The notes under the pieces were generated by a model. That model had not been told where the DNA came from. It did not search any database and was given only the letters and a program-made list of their open reading frames with translations. Positions 45,121-53,484 of a stretch of 64,000 nt of DNA are shown here, piece by piece (within the stretch, counting starts at the first letter, position 1; every line of letters begins with the position of its first letter). Made by a program: the position numbers and the translations under genes. The DNA comes from Paraburkholderia diazotrophica. GTDB lineage: Bacteria; Pseudomonadota; Gammaproteobacteria; Burkholderiales; Burkholderiaceae. The stretch covers positions 1-64,000 of the forward strand of contig NZ_FNYE01000037.1 in assembly GCF_900108945.1 (NCBI RefSeq), given 5' to 3'.

Positions 45121-46401
45121 ATGAAAGTATCGGCAGACATTCGCGCGCTGGTCGATCGGCGCAAGAAGGGTTACAGCCTCGAAGCACCGTTCTATCTGAG
45201 CGACGAAATCTTCTCGCTCGATATGGACGCGATTTTCCGCCAGCACTGGATTCAGGTCGCCGTCGAGCCGGATGTGCCGGAGCCGGGCGACTACGTCACC
45301 GTCGAGCTCGGCCACGACTCGATCCTGATCGTGCGCGACGACGACATGCAGGTGCGCGCGTTCCATAACGTATGCCGCCATCGCGGCGCGCGCCTGTGCA
45401 ATGAGGACAAGGGTTCTGTCGGCAATATCGTTTGCCCGTACCACAGCTGGACGTACAGCCTGACGGGCGACCTGATGTTCGCGGAGCACATGGGCGAGCA
45501 GTTCGACCGCTGCAAGCACAGCCTGAAGAGCGTGCATGTCGAGAACCTCGCGGGTCTGATCTTCGTGTGCCTCGCCGAGAAGCCGCCCGTCGATTTCGCC
45601 GTGATGCGCGCGGCGATGGAGCCGTATCTGCTGCCGCACGATCTGCCGAACTGCAAGATCGCCGCGCAGATCGACATCATCGAAAAGGGCAACTGGAAGC
45701 TCACGATGGAGAACAACCGCGAGTGCTACCACTGCGTCGCGAACCATCCCGAACTGACCATTTCGCTGTACGAGTACGGCTTCGGCTATCAGCGCTCGCC
45801 CGCCAACGCGGAGGGCATGGATGCGTTCGAGCGCACCTGCATCGAGCGTGCGAAGCAGTGGGAAGAATTGAATCTGCCTTCGCTGGAGATCGACCGTCTG
45901 CTGGACGTGACGGGTTTCCGCACGCAGCGCTTGCCGCTCGATCGCAGCGGCGAATCGCAGACGCTCGATGCGAAGGTCGCGTCGAAGATGCTGCTCGGCG
46001 AATTCGAGCAGGCGGACCTGGGCGGCCTGTCGTTCTGGACGCAGCCGAATTCATGGCATCACTTCATGAGCGATCACATCGTGACGTTCTCGGTGATTCC
46101 GCTGTCGGCGGGCGAGACGCTCGTGCGCACGAAGTGGCTCGTGCACAAGGACGCGCAAGAGGGCGTCGATTACGACGTGAAGAACCTCACGGCCGTGTGG
46201 AACGCGACCAACGACCAGGACCGGGCGCTCGTCGAGTTCTCGCAGCGCGGCGCGTCGAGCAGCGCTTACGAGCCGGGCCCGTATTCGCCGTACACGGAAG
46301 GGCTCGTCGAGAAGTTCAGCGACTGGTATGTGCAGCGCCTCGCCGCGCACATCGACGATTCCGCTTCGGAACAGCGCACGATCAACATCAAGGCCGTCTA
46401 A
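45121..46401 (+). CDS. gbcA: Glycine betaine monooxygenase, Rieske oxygenase component
   Basis: 426 residues. The Rieske [2Fe-2S] ligands are in NVCRHRGARLCNEDKG and IVCPYHSWTYSLTGDLMFAE. The mononuclear iron site lies in NRECYHCVANHPELTISLYE. It oxidatively demethylates glycine betaine to dimethylglycine plus formaldehyde, with electrons from GbcB. GGAG precedes the ATG. In pseudomonads gbcA has its own promoter; here only 39 bp separate it from etfB, so it is probably read through from the upstream genes. Confidence 0.95.
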   Translation: MKVSADIRALVDRRKKGYSLEAPFYLSDEIFSLDMDAIFRQHWIQVAVEPDVPEPGDYVTVELGHDSILIVRDDDMQVRAFHNVCRHRGARLCNEDKGSVGNIVCPYHSWTYSLTGDLMFAEHMGEQFDRCKHSLKSVHVENLAGLIFVCLAEKPPVDFAVMRAAMEPYLLPHDLPNCKIAAQIDIIEKGNWKLTMENNRECYHCVANHPELTISLYEYGFGYQRSPANAEGMDAFERTCIERAKQWEELNLPSLEIDRLLDVTGFRTQRLPLDRSGESQTLDAKVASKMLLGEFEQADLGGLSFWTQPNSWHHFMSDHIVTFSVIPLSAGETLVRTKWLVHKDAQEGVDYDVKNLTAVWNATNDQDRALVEFSQRGASSSAYEPGPYSPYTEGLVEKFSDWYVQRLAAHIDDSASEQRTINIKAV

Positions 46402-46461
46402 GGCGTTGACCTTCGCCTTGAAGAAAACCAACGGGATGCCTGGCGGCAAGTGGAGCAAGCA

Positions 46462-47631
46462 ATGATGCGCGATGCAGCAACCTTCGAACCGGCCGAAAGC
46501 CGTGTGACGAAGCCCGAATTCTGGAGCGCGTTGCCGGCGCGCTGGACGAGCGATGTCGAGGAAACGCTCGTCTGCTGCCAGGTTCGCCAGGAAACGCACG
46601 ACGTGAAGAGCTTTTTCTTCCGTTCGCCGGAGGGCCGTGCGTTTGTGTTCGAGCCGGGACAGTTCATCACGCTCGAACTGGATATCGAAGGCGAGACGAT
46701 CAACCGCTGCTACACGATCTCGTCTTCGCCGACGCGTCCGCACACGATTTCGATCACCGTGAAGCGTGTGCCGGGCGGCAAGGTGTCGAACTGGCTGCAC
46801 GACAACCTGCGGGCGGGCGCGCGCGTGCGCGTGCTCGGTCCGGCGGGCGAATTCACGTGCGCGCGGCATCCGGCGCGCAAGTATCTGTTCCTGTCGGCGG
46901 GCTCTGGCATCACGCCGCTGATGTCGATGAGCCGTGCGCATCATGAACTGAGCGAAGACCGCGACATCGTGTTCGTGCATAGCGCACGTACGCCCGACGA
47001 CATCATCTTCTCGCGCGAACTCGATCTGATCGCGGCGAACCAGGGCAATTTCAGAACGTCGTTCGTTTGCGAGCGCATCGGCAATCGCACGAACTGGCCG
47101 GGCATCACCGGCTTTCTGACGCTGCCGCTGCTCAAGCTGATCGCACCGGACTTCATGGAGCGCGAGATTTTCACGTGCGGCCCTGCGCCGTACATGAAGG
47201 CCGTGCGCGATCTGCTCGACGAAGCGGGCTTCGATCGCAAGCAGTATCACGAAGAGAGCTTCTCATTCGAGACGCTGATCGAAAGCGAACCGGACGTCGC
47301 GGCGGAAGTACTCGAAGCGGAAGGGAAAGCGGGCGCGAATGGACACAATGGTACGGCTGACGGCGCGCAGACCTTTGCGGTTAGCTTTTCGCGCAGCAAC
47401 CGTACGATCGAGTGTGCATCGTCACAGCATGTTCTCGATGCCGCGCGCCAGTCGGGCGTGCGTTTGCCGGCATCGTGCACGCAGGGCATGTGCGGCACGT
47501 GCAAGGTGAAACTCGTGTCGGGTCAGGTGGACATGAAGCACAACGGCGGCATCCGTCAGCGCGAAATCGATCAGGGGATGGTGTTGTTGTGTTGCAGCAA
47601 GCCGTTGAGTGATCTCGTAGTCGATAAGTAG
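46462..47631 (+). CDS. gbcB: Glycine betaine monooxygenase, reductase component
   Basis: About 389 residues. The order is FAD domain (FEPGQFITLELDIEGETINR, CYTISSSPTRPHT), NAD domain (LFLSAGSGITPLMSMSRAHH, FTCGPAPYMKAVRDLLDEAG), then a C-terminal [2Fe-2S] ferredoxin (CTQGMCGTCKVKLVSG, LCCSKPLSD). Electrons from NADH pass to GbcA. GGAGC sits five bases before ATG 46462; ATG 46465 and GTG 46450 are other possible starts. An inverted-repeat element begins directly after the stop codon. Confidence 0.95.
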   Translation: MMRDAATFEPAESRVTKPEFWSALPARWTSDVEETLVCCQVRQETHDVKSFFFRSPEGRAFVFEPGQFITLELDIEGETINRCYTISSSPTRPHTISITVKRVPGGKVSNWLHDNLRAGARVRVLGPAGEFTCARHPARKYLFLSAGSGITPLMSMSRAHHELSEDRDIVFVHSARTPDDIIFSRELDLIAANQGNFRTSFVCERIGNRTNWPGITGFLTLPLLKLIAPDFMEREIFTCGPAPYMKAVRDLLDEAGFDRKQYHEESFSFETLIESEPDVAAEVLEAEGKAGANGHNGTADGAQTFAVSFSRSNRTIECASSQHVLDAARQSGVRLPASCTQGMCGTCKVKLVSGQVDMKHNGGIRQREIDQGMVLLCCSKPLSDLVVDK

Positions 47632-47724
47632 TTTTTTGTCTGCGACGCTGTTTTTGTTTTGGTTTTTTCGCGGGCATCCGCGATGCGCCTCGCGGCGCGA
47701 GCGTTGCCCCTGTGCGGGGCGGCA

Positions 47725-47758
47725 CCTACTTTTCTTTGCAGCGGCAAAGAAAAGTAGG
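47725..47758. repeat. Hairpin in left arm of the intergenic element
   Basis: CCTACTTTTCTTTGC (47725-47739), loop AGCG, then GCAAAGAAAAGTAGG (47744-47758): a perfect 15-bp stem. Being 94 bp past gbcB it may act as an RNA 3' structure for that operon. Confidence 0.85.
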
Positions 47759-48222
47759 CAAAAGAAAGCCGCTCACACCGCCAATGCTTGACCTCTACCC
47801 ACGGGCTCTCAACGTCCCCGTGTTTGTGCGGCAATGTTCTCGCTGATGCTCGTTGCCAACGTTCCAGCTAAACGACTCACCCGCTTCATGCACGCGCGGC
47901 ACGGTTAAAGGGCGTTGAAACTTTGGCGCCGCATGTCGGTAGTGAACGAGGTTGCTGTGTCGTACAGGGCATCGCTCGCACACGTGACCGCATTCGTTGC
48001 GAGGGTGTCCTGTGTGGTGCGAATGCCTACACACAGTTTGCCGCAAAGGGGCGGGGGAATAGTTGATGTCGCGGGCTGCAACGCGGGTGCATGAAGTAGG
48101 TGAGGCGTTCCTGTAGTGCGCTGGCAACGAGTATGTGCAGGCTTGCTGCCGAGTGAAGGATGGGGACGTTGGGGGCCCGTGGGTAGAGGTCAAGCATTAG
48201 CGGGGTGAGCGGCTTTCTTTTG

Positions 48223-48256
48223 CCTACTTTTCTTTGCCGCTGCAAAGAAAAGTAGG
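48223..48256. repeat. Hairpin in right arm of the intergenic element
   Basis: CCTACTTTTCTTTGC (48223-48237), loop CGCT, GCAAAGAAAAGTAGG (48242-48256): the same perfect 15-bp stem as in the left arm, with the loop in reverse-complement form. Confidence 0.85.
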
Positions 48257-48300
48257 TGCCGCCCCGCACAGGGGCAACGCCCGCGCCGCGAGGCGCATCG

Positions 48301-48480
48301 CGGATGCCGACGAAAGGCAAAGAAAACCAAAGCATTCGCGGATGCCGACGAAAGGCAAAGAAAACCAAAGCATTCGCGGATGCCGACGAAGGGCAAAGAA
48401 AACCAAAGCATTCGCGGATGCCGGCGAAGGGCAAAGAAAACCAAAGCATTCACGGATGCCAGCGATAAGGGCAAAACAAA
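48301..48480. repeat. 38-bp tandem repeat array (four copies and a partial fifth)
   Basis: Units start at 48301, 48339, 48377, 48415 and 48453, each exactly 38 bp, beginning CGGATGCC and containing GGCAAAGAAAACCAAAGCAT. Copies 1 and 2 are identical; later copies carry single changes. The matching place in the left arm has only one degenerate copy, so the array expanded in the right arm after the arms formed. 38 is not a multiple of three, so long open frames through it are not protein repeats. Confidence 0.9.
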
Positions 48481-48616
48481 AACAGCGTCGCAGACAAAAA
48501 AACAAAAACAACACGTCGCATACAGACAAGTAAACGTCGCAAAGCCGACCACCTCATGCATTCTGGTTGGCGATTCTAAAAGCTATACCGCGCGTGCGGG
48601 CACAAGGAGATCGACC

Positions 48617-49480
48617 ATGAAGCACCTGAAAAAACTGATGTTGTGCGGAGCGCTGATCGCAACGATGAGCGCAATCGGAACGGCAGCCGCGGACACGAAG
48701 CCGACGATCAAGATCGGCTACGTCGAGGGCTGGGACGACAGCGTCGCGACGTCGAACGTTGCAGCGCAGATCATCGAGAAGCGCCTGGGTTATCCCGTAC
48801 AGCTCGTGCCCGTCGCAGCGGGCATCATGTGGCAGGGCGTCGCGCGCGGCGACCTCGACGCGACGCTGTCCGCGTGGCTGCCCATCACGCACGGCGCGTA
48901 CTGGGATCAGTTCAAGGGCAAAGTGCAGGACCTGGGCGCCAACTATACGGATGCGAAGATCGGCCTGATCGTGCCCGCCGACGTGCCGGAGAAGAGCATC
49001 TCCGATCTCGGAGCGCACAAGGCGGACTTCGGCGGACGCATCGTCGGGATCGACGCGGGCGCGGGCGTGATGAAGAAAACATCGGATGCGATCAAGGCCT
49101 ACAACCTCGATTATCAGCTGATGCCAAGCTCGGGCAGTGCAATGACCGCGGAACTCGCGCGCTCGATGAATGCCAATAAGCCAGTCATCGTCACAGGGTG
49201 GATCCCGCACTGGATGTTTGCAAAGTGGAAGCTGAAGTTCCTCGAAGACCCGAAGAAGGTGTATGGCGAAGCCGAGCATGTCGACAGCGTCGTCAATCCG
49301 GGTCTCGATACGAAGGCTCCCCAAGTGGTCGCGTTTCTGAAGAAATTTCAATGGAAGCCGGGCGAAATCGACAGCGTGATGCTGGCGACGGAGAACGGCG
49401 CCAAGCCTGCCGATGCAGCCGGATCGTGGATCGCCGCACACGGCGACCGCGTGAACAGCTGGCTGGGCGGAGCACAATAA
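48617..49480 (+). CDS. Glycine betaine-type ABC substrate-binding protein (orphan)
   Basis: 287 residues with a signal peptide (MKHLKKLMLCGALIATMSAI then GTAAAD). The mature OpuAC-type domain has aromatic residues expected to cage a quaternary ammonium: IGYVEGWDDSVATSNVAAQI, LSAWLPITHGAYWDQF, VTGWIPHWMFAKWKLKFLED. AAGGAGA precedes the ATG. There is no permease or ATPase gene near. In Pseudomonas a comparable orphan (BetX) shares the core CbcWV transporter. It is followed by an APC permease 137 bp away. Confidence 0.88.
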   Translation: MKHLKKLMLCGALIATMSAIGTAAADTKPTIKIGYVEGWDDSVATSNVAAQIIEKRLGYPVQLVPVAAGIMWQGVARGDLDATLSAWLPITHGAYWDQFKGKVQDLGANYTDAKIGLIVPADVPEKSISDLGAHKADFGGRIVGIDAGAGVMKKTSDAIKAYNLDYQLMPSSGSAMTAELARSMNANKPVIVTGWIPHWMFAKWKLKFLEDPKKVYGEAEHVDSVVNPGLDTKAPQVVAFLKKFQWKPGEIDSVMLATENGAKPADAAGSWIAAHGDRVNSWLGGAQ

Positions 49481-49617
49481 CCGTCCTTCTCTAACGCGTT
49501 CTGACGAGCGTTTTACGGTGATGCGGATGCGCTGCGCGCGCATTCGCATCGCCGATGTTGTATCCGGTTGTTTGTGTTCCAGCCAGCGCGCAGGTTCCTC
49601 TTACAGGGAGACTCTGG

Positions 49618-51273
49618 ATGGATCAGACAGGACTGCGCACGCGCAGTATCGAAGGCACAGCAGACGTTGCCGCGCATGAAGGCCACTCGCTGCAACGCGG
49701 CCTCACGTGGAAAGACGCGTTCTGGGTGACGAGTGGCGTCCCGGGAGGCGTGCTGTTCACGATCGGCGGCGTATCGGCGACGATAGGTCAGCCGGCATGG
49801 GCCGTCTGGGTCGCGGCGATCCTGATGGGCCTCATCCAAAGCGCCACTTACGCTGAAATTTCCGGGCTTTTTCCGCACAAGTCGGGCGGCGCGTCCGTGT
49901 ATGGCGCGATGGCCTGGGTGCGCTACAGCAAGACCATCGCGCCCGTTTCCGTGTGGTGCAACTGGCTCGCGTGGTCGCCGATGCTGGCACTGGGCACCGG
50001 ACTCGCCGCGAATTACGCGCTCTCGAGTCTCTACGCGCCCGATGCCGCGATCAACACGTGGCGTCTGACGCTGCTCGATCTCGGCTTCATCAAGCAGGGG
50101 CTTTCGCTGCGCATCAACTCGACGTTCATCGTCGCGGCGATCTTTCTGCTCATCACGTTCAAGCTTCAGCATAGCGGTGCATCGAAGGCCGCGAAGACGC
50201 AGCGCATTCTGGGCATCGCTTCGCTGGCGCCGCTGCTGATCGTCGGTATCGTGCCGTTCGTCACGAGCGATGTGCCCGTTGCGCATCTGTGGCCGTTGAT
50301 GCCGCTCGGCCATGACGCACAGGGCAATCTCACGGCATCGGTGTTCGGTTCGTGGAACGGCTCGGGCATCACGATGGCGTTCGGCGCGATGTTCATGGCG
50401 GGCTGGGCCGCGTACGGCTTCGAAACGGCTGTCTGCTATACGCGTGAGTTCCGCAATCCGCGCACCGATACCGTGAAGGCGATCTTCTGGTCCGGCATGG
50501 CGTGCCTGCTCGTGATGACACTCGTGCCGCTCGCGTTCCAGGGCGTGCTGGGCACGAAGGGCATGCTCGATCCGAAGATCGCGGACGGCACGGGCGTCGC
50601 CGCGGCGATGGCGCATATGGTCGGCGGCGGTGCGATCGTGTTCGACGTGGTCGTGATCATGCTGATGCTGACGATCCTGCTGATCGTGATGACATCGATG
50701 ATGGGCTCGTCGCGCACGCTGTATCAGGCATCCGTCGACGGCTGGCTGCCGAAGTACCTGTCGCACGTCAACGAGCACGGCGCGCCGACGCGCGCAATGT
50801 GGACCGACCTCGGCTTCAATCTGGTTCTGCTGCTGATGTCGGACTACATGACGGTGCTGTCGATCTCGAACGTGTGCTACATGATCTTCGTGTTCCTGAA
50901 CCTGCAATCGGGCTGGATTCACCGGCTCGATCGCGCGGACGCGGACCGTCCGTTCCGCTGCCCGACGTGGCTACTCGCGGCGGGTGCGCTGTGCGGCTAT
51001 CTGGATCTCGCGTTCATCGGCGCAGGCGCGGATCTGCAAGGCGTGGGTACGATGCGCAATGGCCTGATCGCGATGCTGCTGATCGTGCCCGTGTTCATGT
51101 TCCGCCATTACTGGCAGGACCGCGGGCGCTTTCCGGCGCGCATGGCGCAGGATATGGAGTGGCGGGGCGGCGTGCGGCCCGCTGGTCTGCGCGGCTTGCT
51201 GCCGTATGGCGCGCTGTTGCTCGCCGTCTTCGTCGTGTGGTTCTCGCACTACCTCGCGAAACCGTTCTTCTGA
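49618..51273 (+). CDS. APC-superfamily amino acid/amine permease
   Basis: 551 residues with about 12 helices: FWVTSGVPGGVLFTIGGVSA, AILMGLIQSATYAEISGLFP, SVYGAMAWVRYSKTIAPVSV, MVGGGAIVFDVVVIMLMLTI. The first helices match APC-family permeases (GVPG in place of GSG), and GGWAAYGFETAVC-type helix 6 reads MAGWAAYGFETAVCYTREFR. GGGAG precedes the ATG. Location among betaine/choline genes suggests a methylated amine or amino acid as substrate, not proven. It is followed by a perfect terminator hairpin. Confidence 0.8.
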   Translation: MDQTGLRTRSIEGTADVAAHEGHSLQRGLTWKDAFWVTSGVPGGVLFTIGGVSATIGQPAWAVWVAAILMGLIQSATYAEISGLFPHKSGGASVYGAMAWVRYSKTIAPVSVWCNWLAWSPMLALGTGLAANYALSSLYAPDAAINTWRLTLLDLGFIKQGLSLRINSTFIVAAIFLLITFKLQHSGASKAAKTQRILGIASLAPLLIVGIVPFVTSDVPVAHLWPLMPLGHDAQGNLTASVFGSWNGSGITMAFGAMFMAGWAAYGFETAVCYTREFRNPRTDTVKAIFWSGMACLLVMTLVPLAFQGVLGTKGMLDPKIADGTGVAAAMAHMVGGGAIVFDVVVIMLMLTILLIVMTSMMGSSRTLYQASVDGWLPKYLSHVNEHGAPTRAMWTDLGFNLVLLLMSDYMTVLSISNVCYMIFVFLNLQSGWIHRLDRADADRPFRCPTWLLAAGALCGYLDLAFIGAGADLQGVGTMRNGLIAMLLIVPVFMFRHYWQDRGRFPARMAQDMEWRGGVRPAGLRGLLPYGALLLAVFVVWFSHYLAKPFF

Positions 51274-51290
51274 TTTTTTAGCGTTAATAG

Positions 51291-51333
51291 GCCGCCGCGT
51301 TTGCCGTTGCAACGCGGCGGCTTTCGTTTTTTA
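51291..51333 (+). terminator. Intrinsic terminator after the APC permease
   Basis: GCCGCCGCGTT (51291-51301) pairs perfectly with AACGCGGCGGC (51311-51321) across a nine-base loop, followed by TTTCGTTTTTT. It separates the rightward permease from the convergent purU gene. Confidence 0.88.
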
Positions 51334-51365
51334 GCGCGCTCTTTTCGAAAGCGTTTTAAAGACCT

Positions 51366-52250
51366 TTAAAGCACGACGGTTCTATCGCCATTGATGAACA
51401 CGCGCCGCTCGACGAACGCCTTCACGGCGCGCGCAAGCGTGATGCACTCGACGTCGCGACCCACCGCGAGCATGCGCTCCGGTCCGTACGAGTGATCGAC
51501 GCGCTGCACTTCCTGTTCGATGATGGGGCCTTCATCAAGATCGTCGGTGACGAAGTGCGCCGTCGCGCCGATCAGCTTGACGCCGCGCGCATGCGCCTGG
51601 TGATACGGCCGCGCGCCCTTGAAGCCGGGCAGGAACGAGTGATGGATATTGATCGCGCGGCCGGCGAGCTTGCGGCTCGTTTCATCGGACAGAATCTGCA
51701 TGTAGCGCGCGAGAATCATCAATTCGGCGCCCGACGATTCGAACAGATCGAGAATCTGCGCTTCCTGTTGCGCACGCGTATCGGCCGTCACGGGGAAATG
51801 ATGGAACGGCAGGCCGTGTTGCGCGGCAAGCGGCTCGAAGTCGGGATGATTCGACGCAATGCCGACGATGTCCATCTTCAGCTCGCCCATGCGCCAGCGG
51901 AACAGCAGATCGGCGAGACAGTGCTCCAGTTTCGACACCATGATCAGCACCTTCGGCCGCGTATCGAGGTCGTGCATCGACCACGTCATGTCGAAGTCGG
52001 CGGCGATCGGATGAAACTCGCGGCGCAACGTGTCGATCTGCAACGCAGACACCGGCGTGCTCTCGCTCGCCACGCCATGAAACACGCAGCGCACGAAAAA
52101 GCGCGAGCTGATGTCGTCGTCGAACACGGTCAGCTCGTCGATATAGCAATGGTGCCGATCGAGAAAGCCGACGACGGCGGCGACCTGGCCGGCGGCGCTC
52201 GGGCACGAAAGGGTCAGCGCGAACTGTTTGGGGCGATCGGTGGCGGGCAT
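51366..52250 (-). CDS. purU: Formyltetrahydrofolate deformylase
   Basis: 294 residues. The N-terminal ACT domain (FALTLSCPSAAGQVAAVVGF, LDRHHCYIDELTVFDDD) is followed by a formyltransferase-type hydrolase domain with INIHHSFLPGFKGARPYHQA, GVKLIGATAHFVTDDLDEGP and catalytic Asn/His/Asp in typical order. It hydrolyses 10-formyl-tetrahydrofolate to formate and tetrahydrofolate. The start at 52250 has GAGGAC upstream. Pseudomonads keep a second purU with fdhA in their betaine cluster; here it would rebalance the folate pool during demethylation. Confidence 0.93.
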   Translation of the reverse strand: MPATDRPKQFALTLSCPSAAGQVAAVVGFLDRHHCYIDELTVFDDDISSRFFVRCVFHGVASESTPVSALQIDTLRREFHPIAADFDMTWSMHDLDTRPKVLIMVSKLEHCLADLLFRWRMGELKMDIVGIASNHPDFEPLAAQHGLPFHHFPVTADTRAQQEAQILDLFESSGAELMILARYMQILSDETSRKLAGRAINIHHSFLPGFKGARPYHQAHARGVKLIGATAHFVTDDLDEGPIIEQEVQRVDHSYGPERMLAVGRDVECITLARAVKAFVERRVFINGDRTVVL

Positions 52251-52400
52251 GCGAGTCCTCTGTATTTCGATTTGGGATTCCCGCATGGCCGTGCCGAACG
52301 TCGTGCAGCGCATCCTGGCGCGGCAAGCGGGATGATCAAGTAAATCAGCCCAATTTGCGCGCGCATAGAACCGATGCGCCGTGCTCGTAGTATCGGAGCG

Positions 52401-53327
52401 TCAGGCGTGCGCGTGCTCGATCACGTGGATCAGCTCATCGAACAGCCAGCGCCGGAAAAGCGGCACGGCGGCGGGCGCGGGTCGGCTGGGCGGGCAGACG
52501 AGGTAGTAGCCGCGCTCCGTGGTGACGGGCGTCTCCAGCAGGCGGACGAGCTGACCCGACGCGACAAGCTCGTCGGTGAGGGGCGTCCAGCCGAGTGCGA
52601 CGCCCTGGCCCATCAGCGCGGCCTGCACGACGAGCGAGTAGCTGTTGAACATCATGCCCTGGCTTTGTTCCGGCGCGGGCAACCCGTATGCGGCGAACCA
52701 CGTGTGCCACGCGAGCCAGCGTTCTGGTTCGGTCGGTTGCACGTGCAGCAGCGGCAGATGCGCGAGATCTTGGGCGCTCATGACGGGCTGGTGTGCGTCG
52801 CGAAACGCGGGCGAGCAGACGGGCGTGACCGCTTCGGGGAAAAGGCGGGTCGACGTGCAGGGCGGCCAATGGCCGTCGCCGAACGCGATCGCGATGTCGG
52901 CGTGATCGCGGTGCGGATCGTAGCCGAGTTGCGACGTAACGATCTTCACGTTGACGCCGGGCATCGACGTGTTGAGCCGCGAGAGACGCGGCATCAGCCA
53001 GTAGGTCGCGAAACCCGCATCGGTGAGGATCGTCAGCGAGCCCGTGGCGCGGCGCGCGCGGATATCGGCTGTCGCTTCGCGGATCGTGTCGAGGCCGCTG
53101 CGCACGGCCTGATAGAGCAGCGTGCCTTCCGGCGTGAGCGTCACGCCGCGATGGCCGCGCTCGAAGAGCGGCGTGCCGAGTTCTTCTTCGAGTTGCACGA
53201 TGCGCTGGCTGACGGCGGGCTGCGTCGAGCCGAGTTCGCGCGCGGCGGCCGTGAAGCTCGCGAGGCGCGCGGCCGATTCGAAGGCCGTGAGCGTCTGCAT
53301 CGGTGGAAGGCGGTCTGGTCCCGGCAT
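52401..53327 (-). CDS. LysR-family regulator, likely of betC-choX
   Basis: 308 residues. N-terminal winged HTH: LTAFESAARLASFTAAAREL, STQPAVSQRIVQLEEELGTP and LFERGHRGVTLTPEGTLLYQ. The effector domain is GcvA-like (SLTILTDAGFATYWLMPRLS, YDPHRDHADIAIAFGDGHWP). It is divergent from betC with 157 bp between, the common arrangement for the choline-sulfatase regulator. AAGGGA precedes the start at 53327. Confidence 0.88.
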   Translation of the reverse strand: MPGPDRLPPMQTLTAFESAARLASFTAAARELGSTQPAVSQRIVQLEEELGTPLFERGHRGVTLTPEGTLLYQAVRSGLDTIREATADIRARRATGSLTILTDAGFATYWLMPRLSRLNTSMPGVNVKIVTSQLGYDPHRDHADIAIAFGDGHWPPCTSTRLFPEAVTPVCSPAFRDAHQPVMSAQDLAHLPLLHVQPTEPERWLAWHTWFAAYGLPAPEQSQGMMFNSYSLVVQAALMGQGVALGWTPLTDELVASGQLVRLLETPVTTERGYYLVCPPSRPAPAAVPLFRRWLFDELIHVIEHAHA

Positions 53328-53394
53328 AACATTCCCTTATGGGCCGATAAGCGTGCGCCGCCTTCACAACGTTTTAATGAGCGGCAATAGTGAT

Positions 53395-53416
53395 GTGCAT
53401 GCGTGACGTGCATGCG
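53395..53416. promoter_or_regulatory. Direct repeat GTGCATGCG in the LysR/betC gap
   Basis: GTGCATGCG occurs at 53395-53403 and 53408-53416, 13 bp apart, about midway between the two divergent genes. Each unit contains the palindrome GCATGC or TGCATG. It could be the LysR-type regulator's site; this is positional evidence only. Confidence 0.35.
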
Positions 53417-53484
53417 GCGAGTCATTACGTCGATGCGTCGCCGTGCAACTAAGCGCAATCCTCCGATTCTAATCCGCCCCGCCC

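Larger units (their letters stand above)
47632..48501. repeat. 0.87-kb inverted-repeat (MITE-like) intergenic element
   Basis: A 30-bp terminal sequence at 47632-47661 is a perfect inverted copy of 48472-48501. The arms continue inward: 47632-47820 (189 bp) matches 48162-48501 in inverse orientation with few changes, the right arm being longer because of a 38-bp tandem array. The 341-bp centre (47821-48161) codes for nothing recognisable. Each arm holds a perfect 15-bp hairpin. The element starts directly after the gbcB stop codon. Similar hairpin sequences recur in Burkholderiaceae genomes. No transposase is inside, so mobilisation in trans, if any, is inferred. Confidence 0.75.

Noticed and set aside
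48301..48480. CRISPR array
   Set aside because: The units are directly adjacent with no unique spacers, and no cas gene is present.
48234..48533. Open frames of about 100 codons on both strands over the tandem repeats, giving repetitive Lys-rich or Phe/Leu-rich peptides
   Set aside because: They arise from a 38-bp unit that is not a multiple of three inside an inverted-repeat element. They have no start signal or domain.
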